The position numbers and the translations under genes were made by a program. From the NCBI GenBank assembly GCA_963749515.1, contig CAVVMR010000010.1:310001-374000 (forward strand): a stretch of 64,000 nt of DNA, given 5' to 3'. The DNA is from Gaiellasilicea sp963749515. Lineage in GTDB: Bacteria; Actinomycetota; Thermoleophilia; Gaiellales; Gaiellaceae. The notes beneath the pieces were generated by a model, which searched no databases, was not told where the DNA came from, and was given only the letters and a program-made list of their open reading frames with translations. Every line of letters begins with the position of its first letter. Within the stretch, counting starts at the first letter, position 1. This document shows positions 1 through 6,522 of this stretch, piece by piece.

Positions 1-1
1 G

Positions 2-298
2 GGGCTCAAGAGCCGCAGCTACCGCTACGCGAAGGAGCAGGTCGAGCACTCGCTCACCTACGCCTACCGCGACCGCAAGAACAAGAAGCGGACCTTCCGC
101 CAGCTCTGGATCGTGCGCATCAACGCGGCCGCCCGCGCCAACGGGATGTCGTACAACCAGTTCATCTCCGGGCTGCACAAGGCGGGCATCGAGCTCGACC
201 GCAAGGTGCTCGCCGACCTCGCCGTCTCCGATCCGGCCGCGTTCACGGCCGTCGTCGAGCAGGCGAAGGCCGCGCTCGAGTCATCCAAGGCGGCGTAG
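2..298 (+). CDS. rplT: 50S ribosomal protein L20 (5' end outside window)
   Basis: The protein binds 23S rRNA and is needed early in large-subunit assembly. The visible 98 residues match the L20 family: the reading frame opens GLKSRSYRYAKEQ and continues through RKNKKRTFRQLWIVRINAAAR and YNQFISGLHKAGIELDRKVLADLA, all typical L20 segments. Full L20 is about 117-120 residues, so roughly the first 20 residues lie upstream of base 1. It sits directly before an rRNA methyltransferase gene, and pheST follows further on, which is the usual infC-rpmI-rplT neighbourhood. Confidence 0.96.
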   Translation, partial: GLKSRSYRYAKEQVEHSLTYAYRDRKNKKRTFRQLWIVRINAAARANGMSYNQFISGLHKAGIELDRKVLADLAVSDPAAFTAVVEQAKAALESSKAA

Positions 299-302
299 GG
301 CC

Positions 303-983
303 CTGATCACCTCGGCGTCGAATCCGACGCTGAAGCTCGTCCGGAAGCTCCTCGCGCAGAAGCGCAAGCGCGAGGAGCTCGGGCTTTTTGCGGTCGAGGG
401 CGAGGACCTGGTCGACGCCGCGGCGGCGGCCGGCATCGAGCCGATCGAGCTCCTCGTCGCCGGCGAGACAATCGAGCCCGAGCTCCTCGCCGGCGTCTCG
501 ACACTGCCTCACCCGGCCCGGGTCGTGGGCGTGTTTCGCACCGCGGCGCTGCCGCGCGAGCCGCGTGAGACGACGCTGGCGCTCTGGCGCGTCTCCGACC
601 CCGGCAACATCGGGACGCTGCTGCGTGCCGCGGATGCCTTCGGCGCGGCGGTCGCGCTCTCCGAGGGCTGCGCCGACCCGCTCGGCGCCAAGGCCCTGCG
701 CGCGTCGGCGGGCGCGATCTTCCGCGTGCCTCTGCTCGCGTTCGACGACGCGCCCGGCACGCACGTTGCGCTCGTCCCGCATGGGGCGCCGCCGCTGCAC
801 GAGCTCGATCTTTCCGGTCAGGTCACCTTCGTGCTCGGCGCCGAGAGGCAAGGGCTTCCCGGGGATCTGGTGGAACGGTCACACAAGGTGGCGACGATCG
901 CGACGTCCGGCGCCGCCGAATCGCTCAACGTCGGCGTCGCCGGCGCGATCGCGCTCTACGAGCGCTCGCGGCGACCGACCTAA
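303..983 (+). CDS. SpoU/TrmH-family RNA 2'-O-methyltransferase
   Basis: This is a SAM-dependent 2'-O-methyltransferase of the SPOUT (knotted) class, probably acting on rRNA. The SpoU motifs are visible: DPGNIGTLLRAADAFGA (motif 1), FVLGAERQGLPGDLV (motif 2) and ESLNVGVAGAIALYERSR (motif 3). The N-terminal substrate-binding part, SNPTLKLVRKLLAQKRKREELGLFAVEGEDLV, is also typical. No ATG, GTG or TTG precedes this homologous N-terminus in frame. The best start is CTG at 303, giving (M)ITSASNPTLK and 226 residues; an ATG at 525 would cut off a conserved domain. The gene starts 5 bp after rplT and is probably co-transcribed with it. The exact RNA target cannot be told. Confidence 0.88.
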   Translation: MITSASNPTLKLVRKLLAQKRKREELGLFAVEGEDLVDAAAAAGIEPIELLVAGETIEPELLAGVSTLPHPARVVGVFRTAALPREPRETTLALWRVSDPGNIGTLLRAADAFGAAVALSEGCADPLGAKALRASAGAIFRVPLLAFDDAPGTHVALVPHGAPPLHELDLSGQVTFVLGAERQGLPGDLVERSHKVATIATSGAAESLNVGVAGAIALYERSRRPT

Positions 984-1720
984 GCCCCGGCGAGGAACCA
1001 GCGGACGGCCGCCGCCGACGTGGCCGTCGACGCCTCGTGGCCGCCGCGGAACCGCCGGTACGTGACGGGATAGCCGGCCTTGCGGAGCTGGCGCACGACG
1101 GCATCGCCGGCCTTGGCGATCGGCAGGACGTCGTCGAGCGTGCCGTGTGAGATGAAGACGCGGGGGACGCCGACCTGCTGGCCGGCGAGGACGCCGCCGG
1201 GGGAGAGCGCCATGACCGCGGGGAAGAGGTCGCCGTTCGAGACCGCCAGCGTCAGCGCGTACGTTGCTCCGTCCGAGAAGCCGCCAACGGCGATTCTGCG
1301 CCGGTCGATTCGACAGCGCTCGTACGCCTCCGCCAGCGCCAGGTTGACGGATTCCAGGTCGAGATCCTGCTCCGAGCGCAGGATGCTCCACGTCTGGCCC
1401 TTCGAGGCCGGAGCGATCAGCACGAGCCCCGGCTCCTGCCAGCCGCCGCGGAAGGCACGCAGCCCGTTCTCAGGCGTTCCTCCGGCCCCGTGGAGGACGA
1501 CGACGAGGGCTCTTGCCGCCTCCCCGCCGGGGGTGACGCGCATCTGCACCGCCTGGCCGTTCTCGAGCGTGAACGAGTGGGCGCCAGGGCTACAGCGTTG
1601 CGTAATCGCGGTTGTCACGGCCGTCGTCGTCGAGCCGGCCTCCTCCTGCTGTTCGCCACCGCCGCATCCGGTCGCACCGGCGATCACCAGCGCAAGCACC
1701 GCGGCGTGGAGGCCGTTCAC
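980..1720 (-). CDS. Lipoprotein alpha/beta-hydrolase (PHB-depolymerase/phospholipase-carboxylesterase type)
   Basis: This is a 246-residue secreted, lipid-anchored esterase. The N-terminus has a short hydrophobic signal ending in a lipobox (ATG-C, Cys19), followed by a Gly/Glu/Thr-rich linker. The alpha/beta-hydrolase core shows an oxyanion segment (LVVVLHGAGG), the nucleophile elbow GGFSDGA (Ser149), a likely acid in HGTLDDVLP (Asp197) and a histidine in RGGHEAS (His228). The closest families are feruloyl/acetylxylan esterase-like LpqC and PHB-depolymerase-like proteins; the substrate is unknown. It overlaps the convergent methyltransferase gene by 4 bp and the DUF2207 gene by 4 bp, forming the end of a minus-strand run. 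Confidence 0.8.
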   Translation of the reverse strand: MNGLHAAVLALVIAGATGCGGGEQQEEAGSTTTAVTTAITQRCSPGAHSFTLENGQAVQMRVTPGGEAARALVVVLHGAGGTPENGLRAFRGGWQEPGLVLIAPASKGQTWSILRSEQDLDLESVNLALAEAYERCRIDRRRIAVGGFSDGATYALTLAVSNGDLFPAVMALSPGGVLAGQQVGVPRVFISHGTLDDVLPIAKAGDAVVRQLRKAGYPVTYRRFRGGHEASTATSAAAVRWFLAGA

Positions 1721-3585
1721 CAGGCGCCGCCGCCTCCGCCGCCGCCACCGCCTCCGCCACCACCCGAGAAGCCGCCGCCGGATCCGCCCGAGCCGGAGGA
1801 GGGCGGAGCAAGAGCCGAGCCGAAGCCCGCCGCCAGGTCGCCGACGCTCATCGAGGTCGGCCCCGACGCGAGGTCACCGTGCGGCCCGATCCAGTAGAGC
1901 GTGCTTGCCTGCGCCAGCGCCTCGGGCATGTGCAGCTGCGCGCCCTGCAGCACCCGCTCGGCGAGCCCGAACGCGATTCCGTAGACCAGGAAGCGCTCCC
2001 AGAGCTCGAGCGTCGCGGCGGGAGCGATGTCGAGGCGTGGGAAGTCGGTCAGGTAGCGGCGGAAGGCTTCCCAGCGCTCCGCCTCGGCCTGCGCTGCGGG
2101 CGAGCGCCGCCGCCAGAGGCGGCGGTTGAATGCGGCGAACACGAGCGCGGCGGCGTTCACGAGCCCGCAGACGCCGAGGGCGATCTTCACGACCGCGCTC
2201 CAGCTCGGCGCGATGGCGTTGAAGGACTGGATTCCCCACACGAGCGTCAGCCCGCCGACGAGCGCCAACGCTGCAGCGGCTCCGAGGAGGATTGCCAGGC
2301 CGACGTTGAGGAACCACTTCCGGCCGGAGATCTCGGTGCCGACCGAGGACTTGAACGAGTTGAACCGCTCGGAGTTCCCCGTGCGGTCTTCCTCGATCCG
2401 GTCCCTGAAGAGGGAGAGGCGCTCAGGCCCGTCGTCGACGATCGAGTCGACGACCTGGGCGACGGGCGCTTCGAACGCCTCCACCGGTGCCTCGACGTCG
2501 CCGAGCGACAGCTCGAGGTCCGCGACTTGCTGCGTCTTCAACCCGCCCCAGATCTTCCGCTCGGTCGTCACCGGCTCGGCGCGGTAGCGGCCACGCCGGA
2601 TCAGGTCGAAGAGCGTCGCCGTGAACTCCAGCGACCCCGCCGCTCCGCCCTGGGCGAGGAGACCCGGCACGAGCGCCGCCTCGGTCTCGGTCGGCGGTTC
2701 CTGCTCGTACTCCCGGTCGTAGCTCGTCCGCTTCTCACGACCCCAGCGCCACCACACGAACGCGACCACGGCGAGGGCGGGCCCGAGCGCGAGCGCCAGG
2801 AGGAGCGCAAGCGTGCGCGGCAGGTTGTCGAGCGCCTCGTCGATCTTGCGCTGGTCGCGCTCGTACGACGCTGCGTCCGCGCGCTCCTCGGCCACGATCT
2901 TCTCCAGGCCCGGCCCGCTCTCCACCTTCATCCCCGCGGTCGCCGTGAAGACCCGCCGTGGAATGAGCGTGCGCAGCTCGACGAACTGGCCGGACGGTAT
3001 GTCGAGTGCCCGCAGGTTCGCGCGCGGGCCGTCGAGCGTCACGTCACCGCGCACGCCGACGGGATGCCCCCAGGCACGAACGACGTCGCCCGGCGCGATC
3101 AGCGTCGCCGTGAGCTGGCCGAGCCTGACCTCCCACTCGTCGCCCCAGACCTTGAGGTTCACGTCGACGACGTCGTCGTACGCCGTCGCCAGCCCACGCA
3201 ACCGGTAGTGGATGCGGAAGCGCCGCGGCTCCGACTGCGCCTGGTAGTGCCACACGATGCGCATGCCCTCATCCGTCCGGGTCGACCCGAACGTCCGGGG
3301 CTGGCCCGAGCATCCGAGCTCGGCGCAGGCGCCCGGGCTGTACGCGGCGTCTCCCTCCGAGACCGCCACCTGGTCGAGCGTCTCGCCCTCGCGGAGCGGA
3401 ACCTCCCGGAACGCACCGCTGAAGGAACCGTCGAACTCGAAGGCGATCACCTCGTCGACGAGCAGGCTGCCGTCGCGGGCGACCTGAACCGTCACGTCCG
3501 CCGCGGGCAGGGCGAACGACTTCGCGGAGGCGTCCCCGACGAGCGCGAGCGCCGCGAGGACCCCCGCCGCTAGAACGTGACGCGT
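1717..3585 (-). CDS. DUF2207 membrane protein with poly-Gly tail (ACG start proposed)
   Basis: The predicted protein has 622 residues. It begins with a signal-like peptide (RHVLAAGVLAALALVGDASA), followed by a DUF2207 extracytoplasmic domain (VTVQVARDGSLLVDEVIAFEFDGSFSGAFREVPL), a membrane segment near LALLLALALGPALAVVAFVWW, a cytoplasmic region, two more membrane segments, and a tail made almost only of Gly/Ser ending in AW. DUF2207 proteins usually end in such glycine-rich tails. No ATG, GTG or TTG exists at the signal peptide; an ACG codon at 3585 sits 4 nt after GGAGG and would start the protein exactly where a signal peptide should begin. It overlaps the upstream lemA gene by 16 bp. LemA and DUF2207 proteins often co-occur; the function is unknown. 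Confidence 0.8.
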   Translation of the reverse strand, partial: TRHVLAAGVLAALALVGDASAKSFALPAADVTVQVARDGSLLVDEVIAFEFDGSFSGAFREVPLREGETLDQVAVSEGDAAYSPGACAELGCSGQPRTFGSTRTDEGMRIVWHYQAQSEPRRFRIHYRLRGLATAYDDVVDVNLKVWGDEWEVRLGQLTATLIAPGDVVRAWGHPVGVRGDVTLDGPRANLRALDIPSGQFVELRTLIPRRVFTATAGMKVESGPGLEKIVAEERADAASYERDQRKIDEALDNLPRTLALLLALALGPALAVVAFVWWRWGREKRTSYDREYEQEPPTETEAALVPGLLAQGGAAGSLEFTATLFDLIRRGRYRAEPVTTERKIWGGLKTQQVADLELSLGDVEAPVEAFEAPVAQVVDSIVDDGPERLSLFRDRIEEDRTGNSERFNSFKSSVGTEISGRKWFLNVGLAILLGAAAALALVGGLTLVWGIQSFNAIAPSWSAVVKIALGVCGLVNAAALVFAAFNRRLWRRRSPAAQAEAERWEAFRRYLTDFPRLDIAPAATLELWERFLVYGIAFGLAERVLQGAQLHMPEALAQASTLYWIGPHGDLASGPTSMSVGDLAAGFGSALAPPSSGSGGSGGGFSGGGGGGGGGGGGGAW

Positions 3586-4115
3586 GGCGCCTCCCGGGCC
3601 TCGCCCTCGACCTCGAAAAAGTCGCGCTTCGTGAACCCGAGCGGCCCGGCGATGAACACGGCCGGCACGGTCTGGATCGCGGTGTTGTAGGTGAGGACGG
3701 TGTCGTTGTAGACCTGGCGCGAGACCGCGATCCGGTTTTCGGTCTGCGCGAGCTCCTCCTGCAGCTGCCGGAAGTTCTCGTCCGCCTGCAGCTCCGGATA
3801 CGCCTCTGCGACGGCGAACAGCCGTCCGAGCGCCTGGCCGAGGATGCCCTCGGCGGCGCCTTGCTCGGCAGGCCCGGTCGCAGCCTGCGCGCGCGTACGG
3901 GCGGCCGTGACCGCCTCGAAGGTCTCGCGCTCGTGCGATGCGTAGCCCTTCACGGTCTCGACGAGGTTCGGGATCAGGTCGTACCGCCGCTTCAGCTGCA
4001 CGTCGACCTGCGCCCACGCGTTCTCGACCCGGTTCCGGAGCCGGATGAGCCGGTTGTAGAAGAGGATGAGCGCGAGGACGAGCAGCGCGACGACGCCGAG
4101 AATGATCCAGAGCAT
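3570..4115 (-). CDS. lemA: LemA family protein
   Basis: This 181-residue protein has one N-terminal membrane helix (MLWIILGVVALLVLALILFYN) and a helical coiled bundle typical of LemA. Family hallmarks are visible: NRVENAWAQVDVQLKRRYDLIPNLVETVKGYASHE, then FRQLQEELAQTENRIAVSRQVYNDTVLTYNTAIQ and a C-terminal FTKRDFFEVE. Its role is not biochemically defined; LemA proteins are thought to be membrane-anchored, largely exposed helical bundles that partner with DUF2207/TPM-type proteins, and here a DUF2207 gene overlaps its end. A TANNNT box lies 6 nt upstream of the ATG, suggesting leaderless transcription. Confidence 0.93.
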   Translation of the reverse strand: MLWIILGVVALLVLALILFYNRLIRLRNRVENAWAQVDVQLKRRYDLIPNLVETVKGYASHERETFEAVTAARTRAQAATGPAEQGAAEGILGQALGRLFAVAEAYPELQADENFRQLQEELAQTENRIAVSRQVYNDTVLTYNTAIQTVPAVFIAGPLGFTKRDFFEVEGEAREAPRVTF

Positions 4116-4121
4116 GCGGGA

Positions 4122-4127
4122 ACCCTA
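4122..4127 (-). promoter_or_regulatory. -10 box for lemA (leaderless-type)
   Basis: TAGGGT on the minus strand, 6 nt upstream of the lemA ATG. This spacing puts transcription start at or next to the start codon. No clear -35 was assigned. Confidence 0.5.
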
Positions 4128-4128
4128 A

Positions 4129-4842
4129 CTACCTGCGGGTGCCGGCGAAAACGACGTCCTCTCCGCCGCTGTACGGGCGGCGGTCGAACCAGCCCCATTG
4201 CGCGTCGATGTCGAACCCGGCGCGGTCCAGCAGCAGCCGCCACTCGGGCGGGGAGAGCCATGCGAGATGCATCGTCGAGGCCTCCTCGCCGCGCCGCACC
4301 GAGAGCGTGAGCGTTCGGCTGCCCTCGTCCCAGTCGGCGCGCTCGAAGATCCCGCGCTCACGCTCGATCCAGCGGCCGTGCGTGTCCTGAACGTCCTCGC
4401 GGCTCGGCGCAAAGACGTCGAAGACGATTCGCCCACCGTCCGCCAGCAGCGCCCGGGCGGCCGTGAGCGCACGAAGTCGGTCTGCCTCCGTCGTCATGTG
4501 CAGCAGCGAGCGGAACGGAATCAGCACCAGCGGCACGCGCTCCGGCACCGGAGGTTCGCGCATGTCGCCGAGCCGGAACTCCAGCAGCTCCTCGACCCCT
4601 GCGGCTCGCCCGTACTCCTGTGCGACCTCGAGCATCCCGGCCGACGCGTCGACGCCGATCAGCCGGACGCCCGCCTTCGCGACCGGGATCGAGATCCGGC
4701 CGGTGCCGCAGGCGAGCTCGACGACCGGCCCGCCGGACGCGCGAGCCTCCGCCACGTAGAACTCGATGTCCTCGGTGACGCTCGCGCTCCACGGGTCGTA
4801 GACCCTCGCGATCGAATCGTATGGACTAGGGCCTGCGGACAA
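4129..4842 (-). CDS. Class I SAM-dependent methyltransferase (paralogue A)
   Basis: This 237-residue protein has the Rossmann-fold methyltransferase layout: motif I VVELACGTGRISIPVA near residue 40, the acidic post-motif residue in LIGVDASAGML, and motif IV region VLIPFRSLLHM. The substrate is unknown. It overlaps the 3' end of the neighbouring gene by 17 bp, and that gene encodes a clear paralogue: both share YDxxAxxYDxWSAxxTxDxxFYV near the N-terminus, PFRSLLH, and a C-terminal W..GG(F) R(P/Q)P. The pair therefore arose by tandem duplication. The start is ATG (MSAGPSPYDS). Confidence 0.88.
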   Translation of the reverse strand: MSAGPSPYDSIARVYDPWSASVTEDIEFYVAEARASGGPVVELACGTGRISIPVAKAGVRLIGVDASAGMLEVAQEYGRAAGVEELLEFRLGDMREPPVPERVPLVLIPFRSLLHMTTEADRLRALTAARALLADGGRIVFDVFAPSREDVQDTHGRWIERERGIFERADWDEGSRTLTLSVRRGEEASTMHLAWLSPPEWRLLLDRAGFDIDAQWGWFDRRPYSGGEDVVFAGTRR

Positions 4843-5515
4843 CCCAGACGAACTCGGTCGCGTTCTCGTCGAAGGGCTGCCGCTCGAAGCCGCCGTAGAG
4901 CGCCTCGACCTCGAAGCCCGCGACCTCGATCAGCCCTTCCCACTCGGAACGGTTGAGCCACCAGAGGGAGATCGCGTCCCCGCTCTCGAGCGTGATGTCG
5001 AGCCGGTTGTCGTGCTTCGCCTGATCGATCCGGTGCCGGATGCCGTTCTGCTCCTGCCACTCGCCGTCGACGCGCGCTGCGATCCGCGGGTCGAACACGA
5101 AGGCGTTCCACGCAAAGCGGCCGCCGGGCCGGAGCGACGCGTGGACGCGTTCGAAGACTCGTCTCCGGTCGGCCCACGTCGGCAGGTGAAGGAGCGAGCG
5201 GAACGGGACGTAGATGAGCCCTGCCGGCTCGTCCAGCTCGAGCTCGCGCATGTCGCCCTCTCGCAGCTCGAGCTCGACGCCTGCCGCGTCCGCGCGCGCA
5301 CGAGCCTGCGCGAGCATCGCCGGTGACCCGTCGATCCCGAGCACGGGCCGTCCGGTCTCACGCGCGACGGGAATGGCGACGCGGCCGTTCCCGACCGCGA
5401 GCTCGACCAGCGGACCGTCCGTCTGGCGGGCGAGGTCGACATAGAACTGGACGTCCTGGGTCATATGCGCCGACCAGTCGTCGTAGATCGGCGCGAAAGC
5501 GTCATAGAGGCTCAC
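4826..5515 (-). CDS. Class I SAM-dependent methyltransferase (paralogue B)
   Basis: This 229-residue methyltransferase has motif I LVELAVGNGRVAIPVA, LGIDGSPAML and the PFRSLLHLP segment shared with its downstream tandem paralogue. GTG at 5515 (VSLYDAFAPIYDDWSAHM) is preferred as the start because it aligns with the paralogue's N-terminus; an upstream ATG at 5569 would run through the start of the divergent pheS gene. Only 23 bp separate this start from pheS. A TACCAT box lies 7 nt upstream of the GTG. The substrate is unknown. Confidence 0.85.
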   Translation of the reverse strand: MSLYDAFAPIYDDWSAHMTQDVQFYVDLARQTDGPLVELAVGNGRVAIPVARETGRPVLGIDGSPAMLAQARARADAAGVELELREGDMRELELDEPAGLIYVPFRSLLHLPTWADRRRVFERVHASLRPGGRFAWNAFVFDPRIAARVDGEWQEQNGIRHRIDQAKHDNRLDITLESGDAISLWWLNRSEWEGLIEVAGFEVEALYGGFERQPFDENATEFVWVVRRP

Positions 5516-5522
5516 GAAGCCG

Positions 5523-5532
5523 ATGGTATCGT
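5523..5532. promoter_or_regulatory. Overlapping divergent -10 boxes (methyltransferase B / pheS)
   Basis: On the plus strand TATCGT (5527-5532) lies 6 nt before the pheS ATG. On the minus strand TACCAT (5523-5528) lies 7 nt before the methyltransferase GTG. The two hexamers share 2 bp, so the two leaderless-type promoters face away from each other from nearly the same bases. Confidence 0.5.
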
Positions 5533-5538
5533 CGCCCG

Positions 5539-6522
5539 ATGGACGCCACGGCGCTCGAGAGCGAAGCACGGACCGCGATCGCAGCGGCCGCCGACCCGGA
5601 CGCGCTCGAGGAGCTCCGCGTTCACTATCTCGGGCGCAAGAGCCCCCTCAAGCTGGCACTGCGCGAGGTGCGCGACCGCGAGACCGGAATGGCACTGAAC
5701 GCGGCGCGCACCGCGATCGAGGAGGCGCTGGAGCAGCGCGAGCGCGAGCTCACCTCGGACGTCGTCGAGGACGCCGATTTCGACGTGACGCTCCCGGGGG
5801 AGGAGCGGCCGCTCGGGCAACTGCATCTGATCACGCAGGTGCGTCGTACCGTCGAGGATGCCTTCCTCGGGCTCGGGTACGAGGTGCGCGACGACCGCGA
5901 GGTCGAGACGGTGGAGTTCAACTTCGACAAGCTCGCGTTCCCCGAGTGGCACCCCGCGCGCTCGCAGCGCGACACGTTCTTCTTCGACGGCACGCGGCTG
6001 CTGCGCACGGAGACGTCGCCCTCGCAGATCCACATCATGGAAGAGCGCGAGCCGCCGATCTACATGGTCTCGCTCGGGCGCGTGTACCGGCGCGACACGA
6101 TCGACGCGACCCACTTCACGATCTTCCACCAGTTCGAAGGGCTCGCCGTCGACCGCGGCCTCACGCTCGCCGACCTGAGGGGCACGCTCCTCCACGTGAT
6201 GCGGGCGCTGTACGGGGCGGAGCGCCGCGTCCGCTTCCGCACGCACTACTTCCCGTTCACCGAGCCCTCGATGGAGCCGGACGTCTCGTGCCCGATCTGC
6301 GGCGGCGAGGGCTGTCGCGTGTGCAAGGACTCGGGCTGGATCGAGATGGGCGGGTCCGGGATGGTCGACCCGGCCGTCTTCGAGAACGTCGGCTACGACC
6401 CGGAGGAGTGGACCGGCTTCGCATTCGGGATGGGGCTGGAGCGAAGCGCGCAGCTCCGTCACGCGGTCCCCGGTCTCCGTCCGTTCTGGGAGAACGATCT
6501 CCGTGTCCTGAGGCAGTTCTGA
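5539..6522 (+). CDS. pheS: Phenylalanine--tRNA ligase alpha subunit
   Basis: This is the catalytic subunit of the (alpha-beta)2 class II synthetase that charges tRNA-Phe. The 327-residue product has the N-terminal coiled arm (residues 1-80), then class II motif 2 (RTETSPSQIHIMEE... RVYRRDTIDATHFTIFHQFEGL) and motif 3 (GFAFGMGLERSAQLRH). The cysteine-rich insert CPICGGEGCRVCKDSGW is normal for bacterial PheS. ATG 5539 is chosen because MDATALESEARTAI aligns with other PheS N-termini; longer in-frame extensions overlap the divergent gene. pheT starts within its stop codon region (TGATG). Confidence 0.97.
   Translation: MDATALESEARTAIAAAADPDALEELRVHYLGRKSPLKLALREVRDRETGMALNAARTAIEEALEQRERELTSDVVEDADFDVTLPGEERPLGQLHLITQVRRTVEDAFLGLGYEVRDDREVETVEFNFDKLAFPEWHPARSQRDTFFFDGTRLLRTETSPSQIHIMEEREPPIYMVSLGRVYRRDTIDATHFTIFHQFEGLAVDRGLTLADLRGTLLHVMRALYGAERRVRFRTHYFPFTEPSMEPDVSCPICGGEGCRVCKDSGWIEMGGSGMVDPAVFENVGYDPEEWTGFAFGMGLERSAQLRHAVPGLRPFWENDLRVLRQF

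Noticed and set aside
1717..1800. Poly-Gly codons of DUF2207 as a simple repeat or assembly artefact
   Set aside because: A Gly-rich tail is a known feature of DUF2207-type proteins and the frame stays open to a normal stop.
1612..3573. 653-codon open frame on the plus strand, antisense to the DUF2207 gene
   Set aside because: Arg/Glu/Pro-rich composition typical of antisense frames in GC-rich coding DNA; the minus-strand DUF2207/LemA genes explain the region.
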